Positions 52,348 through 61,635 of a stretch of 64,000 nucleotides of DNA are shown piece after piece. The notes beneath the pieces were generated by a model that had not been told where the DNA came from, did no database searches, and saw only the letters and a program-made list of their open reading frames with translations. Source of the DNA: Psychrobium sp051201665. GTDB taxonomy: Bacteria > Pseudomonadota > Gammaproteobacteria > Enterobacterales > Psychrobiaceae. The stretch is taken from contig NZ_CP179210.1 of NCBI RefSeq assembly GCF_051201665.1, forward strand, positions 1,116,001 to 1,180,000, in the 5' to 3' direction. A program made the translations under genes and the position numbers. Position 1 is the first letter of the stretch. Every line of letters starts with the position of its first letter.

Positions 52348-54132
52348 ATGTCATTACAACAATTAAATTCTTTGAGTAGTCCGCTGTCACAGCAGCAGGT
52401 CGACTCGTTAAAACAGCTTACTGCATCAATGTCTGCGGTGGAGTTATCGTGGGTTAGTGGTTATCTAGCTGGTATTAGTCAAGGTGGTAATGTTGCTGCT
52501 AGTACTGATAGTGCGCCTGCTGGAAAGCTAACTGTGTTATATGGTTCTCAAACGGGCAATGCTAAAGGTGTTGCTGGTGAAGTTGCTGCTAAAGCGACTG
52601 AGTTAGGTATCAATGTTGATTTGGTATCTATGGGCAATTACAAAGCTAAGCAGTTAAAGTCTGAAACGCACCTATTAGTTGTTGTTAGTACTAACGGTGA
52701 GGGCGAGCCGCCAGATGACGCGATTCAATTACACGAGTTTTTGGGTGGAAAACGCGCCCCTAAATTAGATAATTTGAGTTACTCGGTGTTAGGTTTAGGC
52801 GACACAAGCTATGAGTTCTTCTGTCAAACTGGTATTGATTTTGACGAGCGTTTAGCAGCGTTAGGCGCTAAGTCTGTTGTTGCACGACAAGATTGTGACG
52901 TTGACTATGATGACGATGTTGCCAGTTGGACAATTCAAGCGTTAGCTGCCGTGCAAGAAACATTAAGTGCAGCATCGACTAGTACAGCTGTTGCAAGTGC
53001 GGGTGTTGGCGCAACTAGCAGTCAATTTACTAAGAAAAACCCTTTTAAGGCAACGTTATTAGCGAACCCTAAAATTACTGGTCGCGGTGCTAATAAAGAT
53101 GTTCGTCATATTGAAATTTCACTTGAGGAATCAGGACTGACTTATCAGCCTGGTGATGCATTAGGTGTTTGGTTTGACAATGATCCAGCCTTGGTTAGTG
53201 AATTACTATCGCTTGTTAGCATTGATGCTTCAAATGAAGTGACTGTTAACGATCAAAGTATCGTTATTGAGTCAGCACTTATTGAGCATTTTGAGTTAAC
53301 ACAACTCCATCCTGGATTTGTAAGTGCTTATGCTGCGGCAACGAATAATGATGAGCTGTTAGCACTCAGTGAAGATAAAGACGCGACGCGTGAATTTATT
53401 GGTAACCGTCAAATAATCGATGTAATTCGTCAATATCCAGCAGCAATTACTGCTGAGCAGCTAATTGGTGCATTACGTAAGTTAACGCCGCGTTTATATT
53501 CAATAGCTTGTGCAATGAGCGAAGTGGAAGAAGAAGTTCATCTAACTGTTGCTGTTGTCGATTATCAAGCCCATGGTCATCAACACCAAGGCGCGGCGTC
53601 GAGCTATCTTGCCCATCGTCTTGAAGAAGACAGTCAAGTTCGTGTCTTTGTTGAGCACAATGACAACTTCCGTTTACCTGCACCTGAGCAATCTACCATT
53701 ATGATTGGCCCGGGTACTGGCATCGCGCCATTCCGCGCCTTCTTGCAAGAGCGAGATAATACAGACGCTAGCGGTGAAAACTGGTTGTTCTTTGGTAATC
53801 AGCATTTCACTGATGATTTCTTGTATCAAGTTGAGTTGCAAGACTTTAAAGAGCGCGGAGTATTAAACCGCATTGACCTTGCGTTTTCACGCGATCAAGA
53901 ACAAAAGATTTATGTTCAGCAACGCATTGTTGAGCAGGGCAGCGATGTCTATCAGTGGTTAGAGAATGGTGCGTCTGTGTATGTGTGTGGTGATGGCAGC
54001 CAAATGGCAAAAGATGTTCACCAAGCATTACTAGATGTTATTCAAACTCACGGTAGTAAAACGCCAGAACAAGCTAACGAGTATTTAATTAACCTACGCG
54101 ATACCAAGCGTTATCAGAAGGATGTCTACTAA
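52348..54132 (+). CDS. cysJ: Sulfite reductase (NADPH) flavoprotein alpha subunit
   Basis: CysJ passes electrons from NADPH through FAD and FMN to CysI. The 594-residue protein has a flavodoxin domain (LYGSQTGNAKGVAGEVA near 65-80; STNGEGEPPDDA), a linker, an FAD domain (PRLYSIACAMSE) and an NADPH domain (MIGPGTGIAPFRAFLQE), ending with the C-terminal aromatic (KDVY). It begins the cysJIH run: its TAA shares a base with the cysI ATG. AGGTG lies eight bases before the ATG. Control by CysB is expected in relatives, but no site was identified. Confidence 0.96.
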   Translation: MSLQQLNSLSSPLSQQQVDSLKQLTASMSAVELSWVSGYLAGISQGGNVAASTDSAPAGKLTVLYGSQTGNAKGVAGEVAAKATELGINVDLVSMGNYKAKQLKSETHLLVVVSTNGEGEPPDDAIQLHEFLGGKRAPKLDNLSYSVLGLGDTSYEFFCQTGIDFDERLAALGAKSVVARQDCDVDYDDDVASWTIQALAAVQETLSAASTSTAVASAGVGATSSQFTKKNPFKATLLANPKITGRGANKDVRHIEISLEESGLTYQPGDALGVWFDNDPALVSELLSLVSIDASNEVTVNDQSIVIESALIEHFELTQLHPGFVSAYAAATNNDELLALSEDKDATREFIGNRQIIDVIRQYPAAITAEQLIGALRKLTPRLYSIACAMSEVEEEVHLTVAVVDYQAHGHQHQGAASSYLAHRLEEDSQVRVFVEHNDNFRLPAPEQSTIMIGPGTGIAPFRAFLQERDNTDASGENWLFFGNQHFTDDFLYQVELQDFKERGVLNRIDLAFSRDQEQKIYVQQRIVEQGSDVYQWLENGASVYVCGDGSQMAKDVHQALLDVIQTHGSKTPEQANEYLINLRDTKRYQKDVY

Positions 54133-55820
54133 TGAGCGAGACTAAATTAGCAGCAAACGAATATATCAAAGCCGATAGTAACCTTCTGCGCGGTACTATC
54201 GAAGAAGGTTTGCAAAATAACATTACCGGCGCGTTATACGTTGATGATACGCAGTTGTCGAAATTCCACGGCTTTTATCAACAAGATGATCGCGATTTAC
54301 GTGCTGAGCGTCAGGCGCAAAAATTAGAGCCACTGCATAGCTTTATGTTACGTGCTCGTGTTCCTGGTGGTGTGTGTACACCTGAGCAATGGTTAGATAT
54401 TGACAATATTGCTGATGGTTTGACGATGAGCGAAAGTATTCGTTTAACGACGCGCCAAACATTCCAATATCACGGTATTTTAAAGCGTAACTTAAAGCCG
54501 CTTATTCAAGCACTTGATATGTCTTCATTAGATTCAATTGCCGCGTGTGGTGATGTGAATCGTAATGTGATGTGTAATCCAAACCCAGTAGAGTCTGAAT
54601 TACATCAAGAAACGTATGAATGGTCAGTGAAATTATCTGAGCAATTATTGCCTCGTACCAATGCTTACGCTGAAATTTGGTTAGATGGCGAAAAAGTGAC
54701 AAGTAATGAAACTGAGCCTATGTACGGTGAAACTTACTTACCACGTAAGTTTAAAATTGCCGTTGCAGTGCCACCACATAACGATGTTGATGTGTATACG
54801 AACTGTCTGGGGTTTATTGCCGTTAGTGATAATGGCAAGCTTGTCGGTTTTAATGTTACTGTTGGTGGCGGTATGGGGGCAACTCATGGCGATAAGACAA
54901 CATTCCCACGTTTAGCTGATGAGCTTGGTTTTATTGCCCTTGAAGATACGATTGAAGTCGCAAAAGCTGTTATCACAACGCAACGCGATTGGGGTAACCG
55001 TGAAGACCGTAAATACGCTCGTTTAAAATATACGGTGCAAAAGCACGGCATCGAAGCATTCAGAGCAGAAGTTGCTAAGCGTTCAGGGGTTAATATTGCT
55101 GAGCCTAAAAAGATTGAGTTCACGACGCGTGGCGATCGTTTTGGTTGGGTCAAAGGCACTGACGGAAAATGGCATTTAACGCTGTATATTGAATGTGGTC
55201 GTATTAAGGATGTTCCGGGCAAAGAGATTCAAACTGGATTTAGAGAAATTGCTAAAGTGCACAAAGGTGACTTTAGAATGACCTCTAACCAAAATATGAT
55301 TGTTGCCAATGTTGCACAAGAAGACAAAGAGCAAATTGAAGCGCTGGCGCGTCAATATGGCATCTTAGGTGAGCGCTTAACGCCACTGCGTAAACACTCG
55401 ATTGCTTGTGTATCACTGCCAACTTGTGCACTAGGCATGGCTGAAGCTGAGCGTTATTTCCCTGAGTTCACTGACAAAGTTGATGAATTACTGGAGAAAC
55501 ATGGCGTTGGCGATCAACCCATTGTTATGCGAATGACTGGTTGTCCAAATGGGTGTGCGCGTCCATATGCCGCTGAAATTGGTTTAGTAGGTAAAGGTCC
55601 TGGTCGTTACAACTTGTACCTTGGCGCTGCATTTGATGGTACGCGTATTAGTAAAATGGTACTTGAAAATGGCAATGAAACAGAAATAATAGCTGATCTT
55701 GATGGCCGCTTTGAGCGTTTTGCCAAAGAACGTCAAAAAGATGAATATTTTGGTGATTTCCTAGTTCGCACTCAAGAAGTTAAAGCCGTGCTGACTAGCG
55801 CGGGAGACTTTCATGACTAA
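54132..55820 (+). CDS. cysI: Sulfite reductase hemoprotein beta subunit
   Basis: CysI reduces sulfite to sulfide with six electrons using siroheme and a [4Fe-4S] cluster. The cluster cysteines are in SLPTCALGMAEAER and MTGCPNGCARPYAAEIG, the classic C-x5-C ... C-x3-C arrangement. Other conserved blocks are RLTTRQTFQYHGILK and GDVNRNVMCNPNP. The 562-residue length is standard. The start overlaps cysJ by one base, and its end overlaps cysH by eight bases, so all three should be translated together. Confidence 0.96.
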   Translation: MSETKLAANEYIKADSNLLRGTIEEGLQNNITGALYVDDTQLSKFHGFYQQDDRDLRAERQAQKLEPLHSFMLRARVPGGVCTPEQWLDIDNIADGLTMSESIRLTTRQTFQYHGILKRNLKPLIQALDMSSLDSIAACGDVNRNVMCNPNPVESELHQETYEWSVKLSEQLLPRTNAYAEIWLDGEKVTSNETEPMYGETYLPRKFKIAVAVPPHNDVDVYTNCLGFIAVSDNGKLVGFNVTVGGGMGATHGDKTTFPRLADELGFIALEDTIEVAKAVITTQRDWGNREDRKYARLKYTVQKHGIEAFRAEVAKRSGVNIAEPKKIEFTTRGDRFGWVKGTDGKWHLTLYIECGRIKDVPGKEIQTGFREIAKVHKGDFRMTSNQNMIVANVAQEDKEQIEALARQYGILGERLTPLRKHSIACVSLPTCALGMAEAERYFPEFTDKVDELLEKHGVGDQPIVMRMTGCPNGCARPYAAEIGLVGKGPGRYNLYLGAAFDGTRISKMVLENGNETEIIADLDGRFERFAKERQKDEYFGDFLVRTQEVKAVLTSAGDFHD

Positions 55821-56562
55821 CTCTTTTGATGATGTAGATTTTAAGGCGCTGGTCACTGCGCCTGAATCTACTCAGCAGTCGGTATTAGCTCAGGTTAACG
55901 AAGTGTTAGGTGAGTTATCACCTAAAGTACGTGTGCAGTGGGCATTAGCTCACTTACCCGGTAATCATGGCTTATCGTCGAGTTTTGGTATTCAATCGGC
56001 GGTAATGCTGCATTTATTAACGCAAGAGCAAAACGATATTCCAGTTATCTTGACAGATACGGGGCATTTATTTCCTGAAACTTATCAATTTATTGATAAG
56101 TTAACGCAGCGCTTGTCATTGAACGTTAACGTGTTTCAAAGTGAATTAAGCCCAGCTTGGCAACAAGCGCGTTTTGGCAAAGAGTGGGAACAAGGGTTAG
56201 ATGGCTTAGACGCTTACAATAAGCGCAATAAAGTTGAGCCAATGCAACGTGCTTTGCAAGAACTTGAAATTGGAACATGGTTTTCAGGTTTGCGAAGTCA
56301 GCAAGCAAGTTCACGCAAAGACCTGCCAATTGTTGAGCTTCGCGGAACGCGTTACAAATTTTTGCCGATTATTGATCTTAATAATAAGCAAATTCATGAA
56401 TATCTCACGCAATTTGACCTACCGTACCATCCATTATGGGAAGAAGGCTACGTCAGTTTAGGTGATGTCCATTCAACGTCAAAACTTGAACTGGGAATGT
56501 CTGAAGAAGATACTAGATTCAATGGTTTAAAACGAGAATGTGGATTACATTTCGAAATTTAG
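55813..56562 (+). CDS. cysH: Phosphoadenosine phosphosulfate reductase
   Basis: CysH reduces PAPS to sulfite and PAP using thioredoxin. The 249-residue protein has the PP-loop variant LSSSFGIQSAVMLHLL, DTGHLFPET, and the catalytic cysteine C243 in KRECGLH at the C terminus. The extra cysteine pairs that bind Fe-S in APS-specific enzymes are not seen, so PAPS is the expected substrate, in agreement with cysC in the window. It overlaps cysI by eight bases and is followed by a terminator. Confidence 0.95.
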   Translation: MTNSFDDVDFKALVTAPESTQQSVLAQVNEVLGELSPKVRVQWALAHLPGNHGLSSSFGIQSAVMLHLLTQEQNDIPVILTDTGHLFPETYQFIDKLTQRLSLNVNVFQSELSPAWQQARFGKEWEQGLDGLDAYNKRNKVEPMQRALQELEIGTWFSGLRSQQASSRKDLPIVELRGTRYKFLPIIDLNNKQIHEYLTQFDLPYHPLWEEGYVSLGDVHSTSKLELGMSEEDTRFNGLKRECGLHFEI

Positions 56563-56588
56563 CCCCTGTTCTACCTTCCAACATTATT

Positions 56589-56615
56589 AAGCCGAAGTTA
56601 TCTTCGGCTTTTTTA
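56589..56615 (+). terminator. Terminator of the cysJIH operon
   Basis: AAGCCGAAG (56589-56597) and CTTCGGCTT (56602-56610) form a perfect 9-bp stem with a TTAT loop followed by T5. Confidence 0.85.
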
Positions 56616-56727
56616 TTGAATCAGATCACCTTTTTAATTAGCAATGCTGAGTCTCTCTGCTACACTTTTTTTATTAGCAAAACGTGTTTTTCCATAATTA
56701 AGCAGTCGATAGGAGTTGCCACCTTAT

Positions 56728-57567
56728 ATGCTTGAACTTTCTGAATTTGTGAATAAAGCTAATAAACTATATACGTTGCCAGACATTTGTTTGCAGTTAA
56801 ATAGTTTAGTAAAAAGAGATAATAGCTCTGTTGAAGATATAGCTTGTTTAGTTAGCCATGACCCAGCATTAACATTTAGAGTGCTAAAACTAGCCAATAG
56901 CGCGTTATATAGCAGAAAAGGCAATATCTCCACTATCGATGACGCTATCCAAAAAATAGGCACCGACGAGTTATGTAATATTGCTATCGCAACTTCTGCG
57001 GCCTTAGTATTTAAAGGTGCTGGACGCAATAAGATTAATCTAAAGGATTATTGGCAACACAGTGTATTTACTGCCATTATGGCTCGTGAGTTATATCAAT
57101 TGAAAACTAAAAAAAAGCAAGGAACAATGTTCGTTGCTGGCCTGCTCCATAGCATTGGTTTTTTGATAGTGTTGGAACGTCTACCTTATTATATGGTTAA
57201 ACTTGATGATGTTGTTGGTGATGAACACAAAGAACGAGGCTTCGAAAAAGAGACATTAGGTTTTACTTTTGTAGATATTTCTAGCGAGTTATTAAAAAAA
57301 TGGCAGCTAGGAGACGATTTAATTGATATTGTTACTAATCAGTATAATGCACACAATAGTGAAAATAACTCTCTCAATTGCGCGTGCCTTAATGCGGCAA
57401 TTGATATAAGCGATCATATTTTTGAAACGAGCCATGTGAAATCGATGTCTTTTATAAACAATATTTCAGCGCAACATAAATTAGAACTAGATTCTGATTC
57501 ATTGAGTACGGTGATCGACGGTTCGGTTGATAGTGTTCAGAACATTGTTAAGATTATCCAAGGGTAG
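56728..57567 (+). CDS. HDOD-domain signalling protein
   Basis: The 279-residue protein (from the ATG at 56728; GGAG lies 12 bases upstream) is a single HDOD domain. It opens LYTLPDICLQLNSLV and has DIACLVSHDPALTFRVLKLA, a helix pattern typical of HDOD. It lacks the full HD-GYP signature: only HS in AGLLHSIGFLI replaces HD, so phosphodiesterase activity is unlikely. HDOD proteins often tune c-di-GMP or stress signalling. It directly precedes the HD-GYP regulator gene with an eight-base gap, likely one operon, placed between two cys operons. Confidence 0.88.
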   Translation: MLELSEFVNKANKLYTLPDICLQLNSLVKRDNSSVEDIACLVSHDPALTFRVLKLANSALYSRKGNISTIDDAIQKIGTDELCNIAIATSAALVFKGAGRNKINLKDYWQHSVFTAIMARELYQLKTKKKQGTMFVAGLLHSIGFLIVLERLPYYMVKLDDVVGDEHKERGFEKETLGFTFVDISSELLKKWQLGDDLIDIVTNQYNAHNSENNSLNCACLNAAIDISDHIFETSHVKSMSFINNISAQHKLELDSDSLSTVIDGSVDSVQNIVKIIQG

Positions 57568-57575
57568 GAGTGGTT

Positions 57576-59105
57576 ATGGACGATATGTTTTTATTTTCAG
57601 ATGAAGATGTGAAAACAACCGCTATCAGTAGGCCTGCGTGGAAAGTCTTAGTCGTTGATGACGAAAAAGATGTTCATGCTGTTACAACGTTGGCACTTGG
57701 TTCATTTGAATTTCAGGAGCGAGAATTATCGTTGCTTCACGCTTATAGTGCAGCTCAAGCAAAAGAAATATTGGATAAAGAAGATGATATTGCACTAATT
57801 TTGTTAGATGTTGTTATGGAAACTGATCAGGCAGGCCTTGATTTAGCTGCTTATATAAGACGAGATCTTAATAATCATTCAGTGCGTATAGTTCTAAGAA
57901 CAGGACAGCCTGGACAAGCACCTGAGCATCAAGTCATTCGTGATTACGATATTAATGATTACAAAAATAAAACAGAACTTACCTCTGCAAAACTCTACAC
58001 CATTTTATATTCCAACCTGAGATCTTATAAAGATATCAACGCGGTTATTCGTTCTAAAGCAGCATTAGAACGTTTGATTATTGCGTCTCGTGGAATTTCG
58101 TCGATGCATGGTCTTAAGTCATTCGTTAGTTTAACGCTAACGCAATTAAAAGAGCTGCTGCATATCTCTGATGACAAAGTACATGGCGATGAATCTGGTG
58201 CTTATGCCATTAACAATGAAACACAAGAGTTCTCACGTTTTCTGTTGCATGACGCTGACGAACTTGATGAGCCTATTTCTTTAGAGACATTAGAACCCAG
58301 CAAGCGAGACTTGGTGGAGCAGGCTATTAATGAGCAAGCGAATGTTTATCGTGATGAACATTTTGTGATGTTTTGTAAAGGACAACGCGCTAGTTTGATT
58401 TTTTACGGCAAAGTAGGCAACCGTATTTCAAGTATTGATAGAAATATTCTTAATATTTTTACTGAAAACCTGATATCTATTATTGAAAATATTTACTTGC
58501 ATGAAATTATTGATAGCTCTCAAAAAGAGATCATTTATCGCTTAGGTGAAGTGGTTGAATCGCGTTCTAATGAAACCGGTTATCATGTTAAACGCGTTGC
58601 CTATTATTCTGCGTTGTTAGCCGAATTGGTTGGATTGCCAGAAGATGAAGTTGAGTTGATAAAAAGCGCTTCACCATTGCATGACGTTGGTAAAATAGCG
58701 ATTCCTGATGCGGTTTTAAATAAGCCAGGCCGTCTTGAAGGTGAAGAGTGGGAGATTATGAAAACTCACGCTCTAAAAGGCTACAATGTATTAAATGGTG
58801 CTGGTTTAGTGTTGTTGGATATTGCCGCTACTATTGCATTAACTCATCATGAGAAATGGGATGGAAGTGGTTATCCTCGTGGACTAGCTAAAGACGAAAT
58901 TCATTTATACGGAAGAATTACGGCTATTGCTGATGTATTTGACGCACTTGGCAGTGATCGCTGTTATAAGAAAGCATGGCCGCTAGAGAAAATTATGACG
59001 CTATTTAGGGAAGAGCGTGGTAAACATTTTGATCCAAGATTGATTGATTTAATGATGAATAACCTCGATCGTTTCCTTGAAATACGAGATAGGTATCAAG
59101 ATTGA
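57576..59105 (+). CDS. Response regulator with DUF3369 and HD-GYP domain (c-di-GMP phosphodiesterase)
   Basis: Start at 57576 with GGAG five bases upstream. Receiver domain residues 20-150 have VLVVDDEKDVHAV and the acceptor Asp in LILLDVVMETDQAG. A DUF3369 region follows (about 160-300). The C-terminal HD-GYP domain shows SPLHDVGKIAIPDAVLNKPG, HALKGYNVL, HHEKWDGSGYPRGL and ADVFDALGSDRCYK. The metal-binding His/Asp residues and the GYP triad are intact, so it should hydrolyse cyclic-di-GMP. It is the partner of the HDOD gene just upstream. No kinase is adjacent. Confidence 0.93.
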   Translation: MDDMFLFSDEDVKTTAISRPAWKVLVVDDEKDVHAVTTLALGSFEFQERELSLLHAYSAAQAKEILDKEDDIALILLDVVMETDQAGLDLAAYIRRDLNNHSVRIVLRTGQPGQAPEHQVIRDYDINDYKNKTELTSAKLYTILYSNLRSYKDINAVIRSKAALERLIIASRGISSMHGLKSFVSLTLTQLKELLHISDDKVHGDESGAYAINNETQEFSRFLLHDADELDEPISLETLEPSKRDLVEQAINEQANVYRDEHFVMFCKGQRASLIFYGKVGNRISSIDRNILNIFTENLISIIENIYLHEIIDSSQKEIIYRLGEVVESRSNETGYHVKRVAYYSALLAELVGLPEDEVELIKSASPLHDVGKIAIPDAVLNKPGRLEGEEWEIMKTHALKGYNVLNGAGLVLLDIAATIALTHHEKWDGSGYPRGLAKDEIHLYGRITAIADVFDALGSDRCYKKAWPLEKIMTLFREERGKHFDPRLIDLMMNNLDRFLEIRDRYQD

Positions 59106-59123
59106 TATTGATGACACTCTTTT

Positions 59124-59150
59124 AAAAGACCGCCTAGCGGTCTTTTTTTA
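59124..59150 (+). terminator. Terminator after the HD-GYP gene
   Basis: AAAAGACCGC (59124-59133) and GCGGTCTTTT (59137-59146) with a CTA loop and following T form a strong intrinsic terminator. Confidence 0.87.
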
Positions 59151-59282
59151 TATTTGGGCATAGATAAATCATTTTTATTCCATATAGTTATAAAAATGAT
59201 TTATCTATTATTTTAGGAAATAAGTGAATAGAGGTATATTGCGTGTTATTAAATTTTAGTTAGTCTTAAGTGGAATAATGCT

Positions 59283-60191
59283 ATGACCCAAGTAAATCTT
59301 ACGCATTTACAGCAACTCGAAGCTGAAAGTATTCATATTATACGAGAAGTCGCCGCCGAGTTTGATAATCCTGTAATGTTGTATTCTGTTGGAAAAGACA
59401 GTGCTGTTATGCTGCATCTTGCGCGTAAAGCATTTGCCCCTGCGAAACTACCTTTCCCGTTGTTGCACGTTGATACGGATTGGAAATTCAAAGAGATGAT
59501 TGAATTTCGCGATCAGCAAGCAAAAAAACACGGTTTTGATTTACTCGTGCACAAAAACCCTGAAGGGATAGCCATGGGTGTTGGTCCATTTACTCATGGT
59601 AGTGCTAAACATACCGATATCATGAAAACCGACGGCCTCAAACAAGCATTAAATAAATATGGCTTTGATGCGGCGTTTGGCGGTGCTCGTCGTGACGAAG
59701 AGAAATCGCGTGCTAAAGAACGTGTTTATTCATTTAGAGACAATCAGCATCGCTGGGATCCTAAAAATCAACGTCCAGAGTTGTGGCATACCTACAACGG
59801 CCAAGTAAATAAAGGGGAAAGTATTCGAGTTTTCCCATTGTCTAACTGGACTGAATTAGATATTTGGCAATACATTTTCCTTGAGAATATCGACATTGTA
59901 CCCCTGTATTATGCCGCGAAGCGTCCTGTTGTTGAGCGTGATGGTGTAAAAATCATGGTTGATGATGATCGTATGCCAATCGAAGATGGTGAAGAGATCA
60001 AACAAGAGTTAGTTCGCTTTAGAACATTAGGTTGTTATCCATTAACGGGCGCGATTGATTCTGACGCCGACACCCTCCCTAAAATTATCGAAGAGATGTT
60101 ACTTGCCCGTTCGTCAGAGCGACAAGGGCGTGTCATTGATAACGATTCTTCAGGCTCAATGGAGCAGAAGAAACGTCAAGGTTACTTTTAG
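59283..60191 (+). CDS. cysD: Sulfate adenylyltransferase subunit 2
   Basis: CysD is the adenylyl-transferring subunit of ATP sulfurylase, making APS from sulfate and ATP with energy from the CysN GTPase. The 302-residue protein has the N-type ATP pyrophosphatase loop SVGKDS (35-40), LLHVDTDWKFKEM, and GARRDEEKSRAKERVYSFRD. It ends with the conserved SGSMEQKKRQGYF. The spacing to cysN is 22 bases with AGG in the gap. It begins a four-gene run (cysD, cysN, permease, cysC) plus a following gene. Confidence 0.96.
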   Translation: MTQVNLTHLQQLEAESIHIIREVAAEFDNPVMLYSVGKDSAVMLHLARKAFAPAKLPFPLLHVDTDWKFKEMIEFRDQQAKKHGFDLLVHKNPEGIAMGVGPFTHGSAKHTDIMKTDGLKQALNKYGFDAAFGGARRDEEKSRAKERVYSFRDNQHRWDPKNQRPELWHTYNGQVNKGESIRVFPLSNWTELDIWQYIFLENIDIVPLYYAAKRPVVERDGVKIMVDDDRMPIEDGEEIKQELVRFRTLGCYPLTGAIDSDADTLPKIIEEMLLARSSERQGRVIDNDSSGSMEQKKRQGYF

Positions 60192-60213
60192 GTTAAGGGG
60201 TTAGGAATAAATT

Positions 60214-61635
60214 ATGAATTCACATGTATCACAACAAATTAAAGATCTTGGCGTTGAAGGATATTTAGCGCAGCAACAGCATAAAAGTTTATTACGCTTA
60301 TTAACTTGTGGCAGCGTAGATGATGGTAAAAGCACCTTAATTGGCCGCTTGCTTCACGATAGCGCGCAAATTTATGAAGATCAGCTAGCCGCATTAAAAT
60401 CGGATAGTCAGAAAATGGGCACGACAGGTGACGCTGTAGACTTAGCATTATTAGTTGACGGTTTGGCAGCAGAACGTGAACAGGGTATTACGATTGATGT
60501 TGCGTATCGTTATTTCTCGACAGATAAGCGAAAGTTTATTATCGCAGACACGCCTGGACATGAGCAATACACCCGTAATATGGCTACAGGTGCGTCAACT
60601 TGTGACGTTGCTGTTATTCTGATTGATGCGCGTTATGGTGTGCAGGTGCAAACTAAACGTCATAGCTTTATTGCGTCATTATTGGGTATCAAGCATTTCA
60701 TCGTTGCCGTAAATAAGATGGATTTAGTTGACTATAGCCAAGATAAATATGATGAGATTTGTAGCGAATATCGCGAATTTGTTTCAGGTCTTGGTGAGCG
60801 AGATGTGCAGTTTGTTCCGTTGTCAGCATTAAATGGTGATAACGTTGTAAATGTTAGCGAGCACATGGCTTGGTACCAAGAAGACACACTGTTAGCGCGC
60901 TTAGAACAAGTGCAAATTGCCAATGATATTACTTGTACTGGTGCACGATTACCTGTGCAATATGTTAATCGTCCACACCTAGATTTCAGAGGGTTTTGTG
61001 GCACCTTAGCGGCTGGCACGGTAAGTGTTGGCGATGAAATTACAGTATTGCCGTCGGGTAAGAAAAGTTCGGTTAAATCGATTGTTACCTTTGAAGGTGA
61101 ATTATCAAGTGCGAGTCAAGGTCAAGCGATTACCATTACGCTCAATGACGAAGTTGATGTGAGTCGCGGCGACATGTTGGTGACTGGCGATGCCCCTTTT
61201 GTGAGTCAGGGTGCGCAAGCTAAATTGGTGTGGATGGGTGAACAACCACTAACCGAAAACCGTCAATATGATCTAAAAATTGCGAGTAAGAAAACCCAAG
61301 TTTCTATCTCAAAAATTAGTCATCTAATTAATGTTAATACGTTAGAGCAAGAACAAGTAGAACAAGTTGCACTTAATGAAGTTGCCGCTGTTGAGCTGAA
61401 TTTTGCAGAGCGTATCGCATTTGATTTATACCAAGACGTTCGTGACACCGGTGGTTTTATTTTAATTGACCGCCTGACCAATGTGACGGTTGCGGCAGGT
61501 ATGATTGAGCAGTCGTTAGAAGATGATGTTGCAACGCATGAGTTTTCTGAGTTTGAATTAGAATTTAATGCGCTTGTTCGTAAACACTTTCCACATTGGC
61601 AAGCGCTAGATATTAGCGCATTAAAGAGTAAGTAA
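60214..61635 (+). CDS. cysN: Sulfate adenylyltransferase subunit 1 (GTPase)
   Basis: CysN is an EF-Tu-like GTPase that drives CysD. Of 473 residues, P-loop GSVDDGKS is 33-40, G3 motif DTPGHEQYTRNMA lies near 112, and G4 is NKMDLVD. Two beta-barrel domains follow. The length is that of free CysN, not the CysNC fusion, and a separate cysC gene is present. Its TAA shares a base with the ATG of the permease gene (TAATG), implying coupled translation. Confidence 0.96.
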   Translation: MNSHVSQQIKDLGVEGYLAQQQHKSLLRLLTCGSVDDGKSTLIGRLLHDSAQIYEDQLAALKSDSQKMGTTGDAVDLALLVDGLAAEREQGITIDVAYRYFSTDKRKFIIADTPGHEQYTRNMATGASTCDVAVILIDARYGVQVQTKRHSFIASLLGIKHFIVAVNKMDLVDYSQDKYDEICSEYREFVSGLGERDVQFVPLSALNGDNVVNVSEHMAWYQEDTLLARLEQVQIANDITCTGARLPVQYVNRPHLDFRGFCGTLAAGTVSVGDEITVLPSGKKSSVKSIVTFEGELSSASQGQAITITLNDEVDVSRGDMLVTGDAPFVSQGAQAKLVWMGEQPLTENRQYDLKIASKKTQVSISKISHLINVNTLEQEQVEQVALNEVAAVELNFAERIAFDLYQDVRDTGGFILIDRLTNVTVAAGMIEQSLEDDVATHEFSEFELEFNALVRKHFPHWQALDISALKSK

